This document shows positions 18,551-26,808 of a stretch of 64,000 nt of DNA, piece by piece (position 1 is the first letter of the stretch; every line of letters starts with the position of its first letter). Position numbers and translations under genes: made by a program. The DNA is from Sporosarcina beigongshangi (lineage in GTDB: Bacteria; Actinomycetota; Actinomycetes; Actinomycetales; Micrococcaceae). The notes below the pieces were generated by a model, which saw nothing but the letters and a program-made list of their open reading frames with translations, was not told the DNA's origin and searched no databases. The stretch is taken from positions 310,001 through 374,000 of the forward strand of contig NZ_JADHDY010000003.1 in NCBI RefSeq assembly GCF_016820535.1, read 5' to 3'.

Positions 18551-20623
18551 ATGCCGTCCCCCTCCCCTGTTGATTCCACCAGTCCGGCCCCTGCATCCCC
18601 GTCCGCGCAGGAGCTGCGCACCGCCCGCCTGTGGGAGTCGCTGCCGGGAATGTCCTACGGCGGGGACTACAACCCCGAACAGTGGCCCCGGGACATCCGC
18701 CTGGAAGACATCGGACTCATGAAACAGGCCGGCGTCAACGCCCTCAGCGTTGGCATCTTCTCCTGGTCGTGGCTGGAACCGTCCGAGGGAGTCTACGACT
18801 TCGGCTGGCTCGACGAGGTCATGGACAACCTCGCCGCGGCCGGCATCAAGGTCGCGCTCGCCACGGCCACGGCGGCACCGCCGGCCTGGCTGGTCCGCAA
18901 GCACCCGCAGATCCTTCCGGTCGCTGCCGACGGAACCGTGCTGGGACCGGGCTCGCGGCGGCACTACTCACCGTCGTCGTCCGTCTACCGCACGTACGCC
19001 GCCGGCATCACGCGAGCGCTTGCCGAACGGTACAAGAACCACCCCGCCCTCGTGCTGTGGCACGTGGACAACGAACTGGGCTGCCACGTCAGCGAATTCC
19101 ACGGCCAGGAAGACACCGCGGCATTCCAGGCCTGGCTGGCCCGGCGCTACGGGAGCGTCGAGGCCCTCAACAAGGCCTGGGGCACGGCGTTCTGGTCGCA
19201 GCGCTACGGCAGCTTCGAGGAGATCCGCACGCCCGGCCCGGCCCCCACCACCCTCAACCCGACGCAGCAGCTGGACTTTGCCCGCTTCAATTCGTGGGCC
19301 CTGGTCGATTTCTACACCATGCTGGTGGGCGTCATCCGCGAAGTCACGCCGGACATCCCCACCACCACGAACTTCATGGCCTCCAGCGCCACGAAGGACC
19401 TGGACTACTTTGACTGGGCCGGGCGCATGGACGTCGTCGCCAACGACCACTACCTGGTGGCCGCGGACCCCGAACGGCACATCGAGCTGGCCTTCGGCGC
19501 CGATCTGACCCGCGGCGTGGCCGGCGGCAAGCCGTGGATGCTGATGGAGCATTCCACCTCGGCCGTCAACTGGCAGCCGCGCAACCTGCCCAAGCTCCCG
19601 GGCGAGATGGCCCGCAATTCGCTCTCGCACGTGGCCCGCGGCGCCGACGCCGTCATGTTCTTCCAATGGCGCCAAAGCCGGGCCGGCTCGGAAAAGTTCC
19701 ACTCGGCCATGGTGCCCCACGGCGGGACCGGCACGCGGGTCTGGCGGGAAGTGGTGGAGCTCGGTGCGTCCCTGCAGGCGATGGGCGCTGTGCACGGCTC
19801 CCGGGTGGAGTCGCGCACGGCCATCATCTTCGACTACGAGTCATGGTGGGCCAGCGAGCTGGACTCCCACCCCAGCGCCGACGTGAAATACCTGGACCTC
19901 CTGCGCGCCTTCCACCGCGCCCTGTTCCTGCGCGGCATCACGGCCGACTTTGTCCACCCGTCCGCCAACCTGGACGGCTATGACCTGATCCTGACCTGCA
20001 CCCTGTATGCCGTGAACGACGCCGATGCCGCCAACATTGCGGCCGCTGCCCACCGCGGCGCAACCGTCCTGGTCAGCTACTTCAGCGGCATCGTTGACGA
20101 GAACGACGCCGTCCGGCTGGGCGGGTATCCAGGGGCCTTCCGCGAACTGCTGGGGATCAACGTAGAGGAGTTCCACCCGCTGCCGGAAGGCGCCGCGGCC
20201 GCAGTTGCCGGTCCCGGCGGTGCCGGCTGGTCGGGGCGGGTCTGGAGCGAGCACGTGCACCTGGCGGGCGCCGAGGCGCTGGCAACCTTCACGGAGTATC
20301 CGCTGGAAGGGGTCCCGGCCCTGACCCGAAAAGATGCGGGTTCCGGCTCCGCCTGGTACCTCGCGACCTTGCCGGAGGCGGCGGCGCTGGACGCGGTCCT
20401 GGGCCGGCTCCTGGAGGAGTCCGGGGTGGCGGCGCCCGCTGCCGCCGCTGCCGGGGTGGAGCTGACGCGCCGCCGCGCGGCAGACGGCACGTCCTTCCTT
20501 TTTGCCATCAACCACGGCACGGCCGACGCCTCCGTCGGCGCATCCGGCACGGAGCTCATCAGCGGCACGCAGTTCACGGGCGTGGTGGCGGCCGGCTCCG
20601 TGGCAGTCATCGCCGAGGCCTGA
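18551..20623 (+). CDS. Beta-galactosidase, glycoside hydrolase family 42
   Basis: The 690-residue enzyme hydrolyses beta-D-galactosides, probably galacto-oligomers from rhamnogalacturonan side chains. It shows the GH42 opening YGGDYNPEQWP, the acid/base in WHVDNELG (Glu175), the nucleophile in LMEHSTSAVNW (Glu333), then a trimerisation domain and a small C-terminal beta domain. There is no signal peptide. The frame is open upstream, but AAGGAG 4 nt before the ATG at 18551 fixes the start. Its promoter has only the type C operator, shared with the GH51 operon, so it may respond to a different regulator from the lyases. Confidence 0.93.
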   Translation: MPSPSPVDSTSPAPASPSAQELRTARLWESLPGMSYGGDYNPEQWPRDIRLEDIGLMKQAGVNALSVGIFSWSWLEPSEGVYDFGWLDEVMDNLAAAGIKVALATATAAPPAWLVRKHPQILPVAADGTVLGPGSRRHYSPSSSVYRTYAAGITRALAERYKNHPALVLWHVDNELGCHVSEFHGQEDTAAFQAWLARRYGSVEALNKAWGTAFWSQRYGSFEEIRTPGPAPTTLNPTQQLDFARFNSWALVDFYTMLVGVIREVTPDIPTTTNFMASSATKDLDYFDWAGRMDVVANDHYLVAADPERHIELAFGADLTRGVAGGKPWMLMEHSTSAVNWQPRNLPKLPGEMARNSLSHVARGADAVMFFQWRQSRAGSEKFHSAMVPHGGTGTRVWREVVELGASLQAMGAVHGSRVESRTAIIFDYESWWASELDSHPSADVKYLDLLRAFHRALFLRGITADFVHPSANLDGYDLILTCTLYAVNDADAANIAAAAHRGATVLVSYFSGIVDENDAVRLGGYPGAFRELLGINVEEFHPLPEGAAAAVAGPGGAGWSGRVWSEHVHLAGAEALATFTEYPLEGVPALTRKDAGSGSAWYLATLPEAAALDAVLGRLLEESGVAAPAAAAAGVELTRRRAADGTSFLFAINHGTADASVGASGTELISGTQFTGVVAAGSVAVIAEA

Positions 20624-20662
20624 GCCCCGCTGCTGAACCCGCAGCCTGAAGCCCTGGAACGG

Positions 20663-20700
20663 GGGGCTGTGCACGGACGACTCCGGCCGTGCGCAGCCCC
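20663..20700 (+). terminator. Hairpin directly after GH42
   Basis: A 14-bp stem (20663-20676 with 20687-20700, one G-T pair) has a 10-nt loop, 40 bp after the GH42 stop. Confidence 0.6.
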
Positions 20701-20756
20701 ACGGCCCCGCGACAAGGGGCACCGGACGGCAGGGCCCTGACCCCGGACAGCAAAAT

Positions 20757-20816
20757 GGACGGCGTTGGCGAGAAGGGACGGTTGTACAACACCGTCCCTT
20801 CTCGCCAACGCCGTCC
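20757..20816. terminator. Bidirectional terminator with a 26-bp perfect stem
   Basis: Positions 20757-20782 pair perfectly with 20791-20816 around an 8-nt loop, and a short T run follows on the + strand. It separates the convergent GH42 gene and ABC/YesL operon. The stem is unusually long for an intrinsic terminator. Confidence 0.85.
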
Positions 20817-20861
20817 GGTTTTCCCGTCCGACACCCGCCGCTTAAGTTCACGGCATGGGGT

Positions 20862-21533
20862 CTAGGCCCGCAACCCCTTCAACCGGTGGTTCACCGAGAC
20901 CACTGCCAGGGTCATGGCCCCGGGGACAATAAAGACCAGGGGCGCCAGCATCCACACGAATGTCAGGCACATGGCGATACCCACGACGAGCAGCGCGGTG
21001 CCCGCCCAGTCGCCGACAGCATCGTGCTTGGCCTGCGCCCAGGCGCCGGCCCACGCGGAAGGTGCGGCGTCCGCCGTCGAACCCTTCCGTTCGGCAAACT
21101 CATGCCACACGCCGGCCGCCCGCAACAGCAGCACGGCGAGCCCGCCGGCCAGAAGCACGGTGGCCACCAGGACCACGCGGCCGCCGGGCAACTGCTCCGA
21201 GCCGGCCAGCAGAAGATTGACGACGGCGGCGATGCCCGCTCCCAGCATCGCCAACCCGAACTTCCAGCTGCCCGGAAGCGCCGCCCTGAAGTCGGCCCAA
21301 AGGGAGGCGACGGTGTCCGGGCGCCCCGAGATGTGGCGTTCCATGTGGGCCGCGCCGGCAGCATAGGCCGCCGGCGCGGTCACGACGGGCAGCGCCAGGA
21401 CAAACAGGCACACGCCCAGGAGCAGCGCCTCGCTCAGCAGGGCAAACTTGCCGACCTTCGGCGCGTCCGTGGCGGCGAGCCGGGCGTTGCGGGCCTGGCG
21501 GCTCTCCCTGGCAGGGTGGCTGGCGGATGACAT
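20862..21533 (-). CDS. YesL-like (DUF624) membrane protein of the sugar ABC operon
   Basis: The 223-residue protein has about five hydrophobic helices (for example GVCLFVLALPVVTAPAAYA, then AAVVNLLLAG and LLVVGIAMCLTFVWMLAPLVF), and the arrangement matches the DUF624/YesL family. In Bacillus subtilis yesL opens the rhamnogalacturonan cluster, and here it closes the ABC operon. The start at 21533 has AAAGGA upstream and is 2 nt past the permease stop. The function is unknown; a helper role for the transporter is inference from context. Confidence 0.75.
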   Translation of the reverse strand: MSSASHPARESRQARNARLAATDAPKVGKFALLSEALLLGVCLFVLALPVVTAPAAYAAGAAHMERHISGRPDTVASLWADFRAALPGSWKFGLAMLGAGIAAVVNLLLAGSEQLPGGRVVLVATVLLAGGLAVLLLRAAGVWHEFAERKGSTADAAPSAWAGAWAQAKHDAVGDWAGTALLVVGIAMCLTFVWMLAPLVFIVPGAMTLAVVSVNHRLKGLRA

Positions 21534-21535
21534 GC

Positions 21536-22456
21536 CTATCCTTTCAGTCCTTGGGTGGAGACGCCTTCGACGATGTGGCGTTGGAAGATCAGGAAGAACA
21601 GCAGCACGGGGAGCAGGGCGAGGACGGACATGGCGATCATGGCGCCGTAGTCTGAGCTTTGTGTCTGGTCCACGAAGAGGCGCAGTGCCAGCGGCAGGGG
21701 GTATTTCTCGGGGCTGTTGAGGTAGAGGAGGGGGCCGAGGAAGTCGTTCCAGCTCCAGATGAAGGCGAAGATGGAGGCGGTGATGATGGAGGGTTTCATG
21801 AGTGGGAGCATGATGCTGCGAAAGATCCGCACGTGTCCGGCACCGTCGATGCGTGCGGCTTCGTCGAGTTCCCGGGGCAGGTTGCGCATGAATTGGACCA
21901 TGAGGAAGACGAAGAACGCTTCGGCTCCGAGGAATTTGCCCAGCAGCAGCGGGATGAAGGTGTCCACCAGGCCCAGCTGTTGGAAGATGATGTACTGCGG
22001 GATGATGACCACGTGGAAGGGCAGCAGCAGTGTCACGATCATGAGGGTGAAGAACAGTTTCCGGCCGGGGAAGTTGATGCGTGTGAACGCGTAGGCGGTC
22101 ACGGTGGAGGAGAGCACGACGCCGATGACAGAGCCGATGGCGAGGATCAGCGAGTTGCCGAAGAACTGCAGGGTGCTGACGCCGCCGATGCCGTCCATGG
22201 CCTTGACGAAGTTGTTGAGGCTGAAGTTCTCGGACCAGATGGCGGCGTTGCCGACAATTTCGCTGCTGGGTTTGAACGAGGATGAGACCATCCACACGGC
22301 CGGGTACAAGACCACGATGACCAGTGCGAGGGTCACGCCGTGGAACAGGAGGGTTTTCAGGCTCCTGCCCAGGATGGTCCGGCTTTTGGGGTCGCGGGCG
22401 GCCGGTTCCGCGGGGGCGGTCCCGGCGGCCGGGGTTTTCAGGGCTGTGGAGGTCAT
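21536..22456 (-). CDS. ABC sugar transporter permease (MalG/YtcP-like)
   Basis: This is the second inner-membrane permease of a carbohydrate importer, with 306 residues and six predicted helices after a Pro/Ala-rich N-terminus. The EAA loop for ATPase contact reads ELDEAARIDGAGHVRIFRSIMLPL. Its ATG overlaps the stop of the other permease as ATGA. The substrate, inferred from neighbours, is rhamnogalacturonan or arabinogalactan oligomers. No ATPase gene is nearby, so a shared MsmK-type ATPase must be encoded elsewhere. Confidence 0.92.
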   Translation of the reverse strand: MTSTALKTPAAGTAPAEPAARDPKSRTILGRSLKTLLFHGVTLALVIVVLYPAVWMVSSSFKPSSEIVGNAAIWSENFSLNNFVKAMDGIGGVSTLQFFGNSLILAIGSVIGVVLSSTVTAYAFTRINFPGRKLFFTLMIVTLLLPFHVVIIPQYIIFQQLGLVDTFIPLLLGKFLGAEAFFVFLMVQFMRNLPRELDEAARIDGAGHVRIFRSIMLPLMKPSIITASIFAFIWSWNDFLGPLLYLNSPEKYPLPLALRLFVDQTQSSDYGAMIAMSVLALLPVLLFFLIFQRHIVEGVSTQGLKG

Positions 22457-23406
22457 TTTTCATCTCCGCTGTAGTGGACCCAGTTGTTGGAGGTCTTGAA
22501 GAAGATCAGCGTAATAATGCCGATAACGATGAGCAGCAGCCAGGCCATGGCAGAGGCATAGCCCATGCGGAAGTCGCCGAAGCCGCGCAGGTACAGGTAG
22601 AGGGTGTAGAACATCGTGGATCCTGCGGGTCCGCCGGTGCCGTTGGAAATGATGAATGCCGAGGCGAAGATCTGGAAGGCGTGGATGGTCTCCATCAGCA
22701 GGTTGAAGAAGATGACCGGGGAGAGCAGCGGAAGGGTGATGCTCAGGAACTTCCGCACCGGACCGGCGCCGTCCATTTCGGCTGCTTCATACATTTCAGC
22801 AGGGACCTGCTTCAGGCCTGCCAGGAAGATGATCATGGGGGCGCCGAATTGCCACACCGTGAGCAGGACCATCATGGGCATGGTCATGTTCGGGTTGCCC
22901 ACCCAGCCGCCCAGCCCGATGCCGAAGAAGCTCAGGATCTGGTCCACCGGGCCGGCGTCGCCGAACATGGCCTTCCAGACGATCGCGACGGACACGCTGG
23001 CACCGATCAGGGACGGCACGTAGAACGCGGAGCGGTAGAAGCCGCGTCCGCGGCGCTTGCTGTTGAGCAGCATGGCGATGGCCAGTGCCGCAATCAACTT
23101 GGCCGGGGTGCCAAAGACCACATAGGTCAGTGTCACCTTCACGGACTGGAGGAAACGCTCATCCTGGAACAGCTTGGTGTAGTTCTCGAAACCAATCCAC
23201 TTCGGCGCCTCGAAGAGGTTGTAGTTGGTGAAGGAGAGGTACAGGGAGGAGATCATGGGCCCTGCGGTCAGGAGGATGAATCCCAGGAGCCAGGGCAAAA
23301 GAAAGATGTAGCCGGTGCGGGTCTCCGCCCTCCGCTGCTTGAGTTTCTCATCTCGCAGCGGAGGGCCGGACTTCGCCCGACGGGTCGGGGCTGATGTTTG
23401 CGTCAA
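22453..23406 (-). CDS. ABC sugar transporter permease (MalF/UgpA-like)
   Basis: This is the first permease of the importer, with six helices and the EAA loop EMYEAAEMDGAGPVRKFLSITLPL. The start is uncertain. TTG at 23406 gives a 317-residue protein beginning just after the binding-protein stop, with a weak GAAAG upstream. An ATG at 23466 would overlap the binding-protein gene by 43 nt and add 20 residues that look like shadow coding. The TTG start is preferred. Confidence 0.88.
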   Translation of the reverse strand: MTQTSAPTRRAKSGPPLRDEKLKQRRAETRTGYIFLLPWLLGFILLTAGPMISSLYLSFTNYNLFEAPKWIGFENYTKLFQDERFLQSVKVTLTYVVFGTPAKLIAALAIAMLLNSKRRGRGFYRSAFYVPSLIGASVSVAIVWKAMFGDAGPVDQILSFFGIGLGGWVGNPNMTMPMMVLLTVWQFGAPMIIFLAGLKQVPAEMYEAAEMDGAGPVRKFLSITLPLLSPVIFFNLLMETIHAFQIFASAFIISNGTGGPAGSTMFYTLYLYLRGFGDFRMGYASAMAWLLLIVIGIITLIFFKTSNNWVHYSGDEK

Positions 23407-23423
23407 TGCGTTGCTTTCGTCGA

Positions 23424-24707
23424 CTACGAGTTCTGGCTGATGACGTCTTCGGCCGAGGTGAACCACTGGTCAACGGCCTGGTCAACGGTAACCTTGCCGT
23501 AGTTCAGCTCTTCCTGGATGCGCAGGAACTCGGACTCCAGTGTGCCGAATCCGACGATCGGCGGCTCGGGTGCGTCGGTCAGGTACTTGGCGATGGACTC
23601 CTCGTAGGCCACAACCTGGGCGTCAACACCTTCAAAGGTTGTACCGTCACGCTGGGTCTTCGACGCCGGGACGCCGCGGGAGGTCTTGAAGATCTCACCG
23701 ACCTCGGGCGAGTTGACCATGAAGTCGATAAACTTCGCTGCCGCGTCCTTGCTCTTCGTCTTGGCACTGGCCACCATGAGCATGGACGGCTTCAGGAACA
23801 GGCCCAGGTTCTTGGGGTCATCAGAGGGGACGGCAACCATCTTCAATTCCTGGGCACCGGAATCACCGATGTACCCGGCCATGAAGTTGTCCCAGGTGGG
23901 CTCCGAGACAGTTTTGTTGGAGCCGAACGGGGACTTGGGCAGCAGCTGGGTGACCTTGTCGGCCGGAATGATGGCCGGGGTGCCGCGCAGGTCCTTGTTC
24001 AGGTTCCACCACGTGGTCAGGTCGGCCTTGGTGAAGCCAAGCTTGCCCTCCGGGGTGAAGTCGGTGATGTTGTTCTGGCGCAGCCAGATGTTGAACTGCC
24101 ACCAGATGCCGGTGAAGTCGGTGGAACCGTAGTACTTTCCACCGCTCTTGGTGCCGGCATCGGTCAGGAACTGCTGGTACTCGGCATAGGTCCACTCACC
24201 TGTCGGCTCGGCAACGCCGATTTCCTTCAGCTTGGCCGGGTCGTAGTAGACAGCAAAGGCGTTCGTGCTGGTCGGGATGCCGAACTGCTTGTCGTTGACC
24301 CGGCCGGAAGGCAGCAGTGTTTTTTCAAAACCTGACAGGTCGATGCCGACGTCGCCCAGGTCCAGCAGTTGGTTGCGCTGGGCATAGTCGCGCAGGTAGG
24401 ACAGGTCCCACTGCATGACATCCGGCAAGCCGCCGCCCGCAGCCTCCGTGGCGCGCTTCTGCCAGTAGCCGGCCCAGTCACTGAACGTGCCGACAACCTT
24501 GATGGTGGGGTTCTGCTCGTTGAAGAGTGCAATGGCCTTGTTCGTGCGCTCGGCACGGTCATCGTTGCCCCACCACGTGTAGTTGAGCACCGTGGGGTTT
24601 TCCTTGGTGCCGGCGGAACCGCCGTCGGATCCACCGCACGCCGTAAGCAGCGCCGTGGCAGCGACGCCGGTGGCAATGGTGGTGATGAAATTCCTTCTGC
24701 TGATCAT
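23424..24707 (-). CDS. ABC transporter solute-binding lipoprotein (sugar)
   Basis: The 427-residue extracellular binding protein belongs to the family 1 (MalE/UgpB-like) group. It has a twin-arginine segment (SRRNFIT) followed by a hydrophobic stretch and lipobox LLTAC, so it is probably a Tat-exported lipoprotein. The ATG at 24707 is chosen over an in-frame ATG at 24785 because GAGGGAG precedes it and the signal peptide starts there. It is first in the operon binding protein-permease-permease-YesL. Types A and B operators lie upstream. Confidence 0.92.
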   Translation of the reverse strand: MISRRNFITTIATGVAATALLTACGGSDGGSAGTKENPTVLNYTWWGNDDRAERTNKAIALFNEQNPTIKVVGTFSDWAGYWQKRATEAAGGGLPDVMQWDLSYLRDYAQRNQLLDLGDVGIDLSGFEKTLLPSGRVNDKQFGIPTSTNAFAVYYDPAKLKEIGVAEPTGEWTYAEYQQFLTDAGTKSGGKYYGSTDFTGIWWQFNIWLRQNNITDFTPEGKLGFTKADLTTWWNLNKDLRGTPAIIPADKVTQLLPKSPFGSNKTVSEPTWDNFMAGYIGDSGAQELKMVAVPSDDPKNLGLFLKPSMLMVASAKTKSKDAAAKFIDFMVNSPEVGEIFKTSRGVPASKTQRDGTTFEGVDAQVVAYEESIAKYLTDAPEPPIVGFGTLESEFLRIQEELNYGKVTVDQAVDQWFTSAEDVISQNS

Positions 24708-24812
24708 TGGAGCTCCCTCGCTCATAAGTTCGTCCGACGTCCTGGTGACGGCTGCGACAACGATTGATTCGGTGAATTTCATCACGGCATCTGTGATGTC
24801 AATTACACCTTA

Positions 24813-24850
24813 TGAAACGATACAATATCCGTGATGGGGCGCCTTGGCAA
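24813..24850 (-). promoter_or_regulatory. ABC operon promoter overlapped by a type A operator
   Basis: Reading on the minus strand, -35 TTGCCA (24850-24845), a 17-bp spacer and -10 TATTGT (24827-24822) form a good sigma-70 promoter. The operator TGAAACGATACA (24813-24824 on the + strand) covers the -10 end and the start site. This is the best-placed type A repressor site in the window. Confidence 0.8.
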
Positions 24851-24889
24851 GCGCATTCCACAAAAAGGCCGTCACATGGCAGAAAGTAT

Positions 24890-24903
24890 TGTTAGCGGTA
24901 ACA
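24890..24903. promoter_or_regulatory. Type B operator upstream of the ABC promoter
   Basis: TGTTAGCGGTAACA has perfect TGTTA/TAACA arms and a central GCGG. It lies about 80 bp upstream of the ABC start site and about 50 bp past the GH43 stop. The same 14-mer pattern recurs at 6857 and 28425. Confidence 0.7.
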
Positions 24904-24949
24904 ATTTGGTTACGACAGACCCCGGGGCGGGAGGTGGCGGCAGGCCCTG

Positions 24950-25894
24950 CTAGGACGTGGACCGATCGTGGTTCAGCAGCCGGGCCCGCTCGTCCGCCGT
25001 GATGGCCAGCAGCGAACCGTGCCGCGCCCCCGGCGGCAGGACGGCCTCCGGCACATGCTCCCAGGCGGCTCCCGCCAGTGACGTCGTGGTGAACAGCTGG
25101 TACCCCCTGAGGCCGAACTCGTCCGCCAGCAGGTACCACCGGCCGCCGGCGGGGTCGGCGGCAACCGCCGGCCCCTCGGCCCGGGCCATGTCACCCTTGC
25201 CGATGTCCTCGGCCAGCGGCTCGAATGCCGGGTCGTCCAGGGACGAACCCGCCTCGCCAAAAATGTGCCGGCCCCGGCCTGGTTTCCCACCCTGTTCGTT
25301 GGCGGAAAAACGGTACCACCGACCGCCCTCCTCCAGGAACGTTGCATCAATGACGTCATGCCCCTGGTCCAGGTAGACCTCCGGCTCCCCAAAGGAGCGG
25401 AAGTCGGCGGTCTGCGCCACCATCATGCGCTGGTGCGTTCCCGGTTCGCGATCCTCACCCGCATCGAAGAGCGCAGAGGCCCAAAACACCAGCCATGCCC
25501 CGCGCTCGGCGGACCAAAAGGCCTTCGGTGCCCAGGTGTTGCCGGCCCCCGGACCGGACACGCGGTGCCTCACCGGCCCGTCCCAATGCACCAGGTCGAC
25601 GGATTCCCACACCAGGATGGCGTCGCTGCCGTGCCGGGTGGCCCGGTGCCAGTCCTGCCCGGCGCCGATTTTCAGGTCGGTCGCAATCAACACAAAGCGG
25701 CCGGCCGCTTCGTCGCGGACCAGGAACGGATCCCGGACACCGCACTCCCCCACGTTCGAGCGCAGCACGGGCCGCCCGCCATGGAGCGCCGTCCAGGCCA
25801 CCGGCGACGGGCCGTCGCTAAGCGCAAACCGCACCTGTTCGCCGTCGTGCTCCTCTTCGCCGAGGAAATAGGAGAGCAGAAAACCGCCGGTCAC
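24950..25894 (-). CDS. Glycoside hydrolase family 43 protein (arabinan-type, intracellular)
   Basis: The 314-residue protein looks like a GH43 five-blade beta-propeller. GVRDPFLVRDEA is a candidate for the catalytic-base strand, NTWAPKAFW is the family's typical second blade, and ARAEGPAV offers a possible acid. There is no signal peptide, so it acts on imported oligosaccharides, probably arabino-oligomers. The GTG start at 25894 overlaps the previous stop as GTGTGA; an upstream ATG in frame lies inside the neighbour's coding end. It is the last gene of the GH51-GH43-GH43 operon. Exact specificity cannot be read from sequence. Confidence 0.82.
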   Translation of the reverse strand: MTGGFLLSYFLGEEEHDGEQVRFALSDGPSPVAWTALHGGRPVLRSNVGECGVRDPFLVRDEAAGRFVLIATDLKIGAGQDWHRATRHGSDAILVWESVDLVHWDGPVRHRVSGPGAGNTWAPKAFWSAERGAWLVFWASALFDAGEDREPGTHQRMMVAQTADFRSFGEPEVYLDQGHDVIDATFLEEGGRWYRFSANEQGGKPGRGRHIFGEAGSSLDDPAFEPLAEDIGKGDMARAEGPAVAADPAGGRWYLLADEFGLRGYQLFTTTSLAGAAWEHVPEAVLPPGARHGSLLAITADERARLLNHDRSTS

Positions 25895-26808
25895 ACCGGC
25901 ACCTCCGACACCGCTGCCGGCAGCGGCAGGCACAGCTGCTCAGCGGCGGGAACCACCCGTTCCAGGAGCCCGTCCGGCCCGTGATGGAGGCGGTCGAAGC
26001 GCAGCTCGCGGTGGTAGCCGTTGCCGTCGGGAATGGCGAAACGGTGGTAGGCAATGACCCAGTCGTCGGTGCCGGGCACGGCCGCGATGGAGTGGTGGCC
26101 TGTGGCCAAAATGCCCCGTTCCGTGTCCTTGCGCAGCACCACGCCCCGGCTGCGCCACGGGCCAAGCGGGCCCGGTCCCGTGGCGTAGTGCACCTGGTAA
26201 TCCTCACTGCGGGTGTCGTCCACGGACCACGACAGGAAGTAGTCCGTGCCCCGCCGGTGCACCCACGCCGCTTCGCAGAAGTCCTCCGGCACCCAGGACA
26301 CCACATCCGACGGCGCGAAGGAGACCATGTCCGGGGCCAGCCTGACGCCGTGGGCCGTGCCGTTGCCCCAGTAGAGGTAGGCGCCCCCGTCGGCGTCCGT
26401 GAAGGTCGCGGGATCGATCGCGACGCCGTCAAAGTCCCCCGGCAACACCAGCGCCCGCCCCGAGTCCACGTACGGGCCGGTCGGCGAATCCGCAACAGCC
26501 ACGCCGATCGAGCCCCGGTCCGCCGTGAAATAGAGGTAGTGCCTGCCGTTCGCCTGCGCGTAGGCCGGCGCCCAGGCATGGCCGGAGGCCCAGGAGGCGT
26601 CCCGGACGTCGAAGACCTCCCCGTGGTCCCGCCACTCCCGCAGGTCAGTGGAGGTGAAGGCATGAAAGGCGGTGGAGCCCCACTCCGGCGAGCCGTCCGT
26701 CGTGGCAAAAAGCAGGTACCTCCCGTCCACAACAGCGAGGTTGGGGTCTGCAAAATGGCCGGCAATGGGCGACGGCGTCTCCCCGCCCCGCCCTCCGCGG
26801 TTGCCCAC
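25891..26808 (-). CDS. Glycoside hydrolase family 43 arabinosidase/xylosidase-like
   Basis: The 305-residue single-domain propeller has the GH43 triad in order: Asp in FADPNLAV (residue 21), Asp in AIDPATF (residue 132) and Glu in FCEAAWVH (residue 179). It lacks a signal peptide. The GTG start overlaps the GH51 stop by 1 nt (TAGTG), so the two are probably coupled. With GH51 it would strip arabinose from arabinan or arabinogalactan fragments; xylosidase activity is possible in this family. Confidence 0.88.
   Translation of the reverse strand: MGNRGGRGGETPSPIAGHFADPNLAVVDGRYLLFATTDGSPEWGSTAFHAFTSTDLREWRDHGEVFDVRDASWASGHAWAPAYAQANGRHYLYFTADRGSIGVAVADSPTGPYVDSGRALVLPGDFDGVAIDPATFTDADGGAYLYWGNGTAHGVRLAPDMVSFAPSDVVSWVPEDFCEAAWVHRRGTDYFLSWSVDDTRSEDYQVHYATGPGPLGPWRSRGVVLRKDTERGILATGHHSIAAVPGTDDWVIAYHRFAIPDGNGYHRELRFDRLHHGPDGLLERVVPAAEQLCLPLPAAVSEVPV

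Noticed and set aside
24774-24802. Alternative ABC promoter with perfect -35 TTGACA on the minus strand
   Set aside because: The matching -10 would be AAATTC, a poor box; the promoter at 24850-24822 is better and overlaps the operator.
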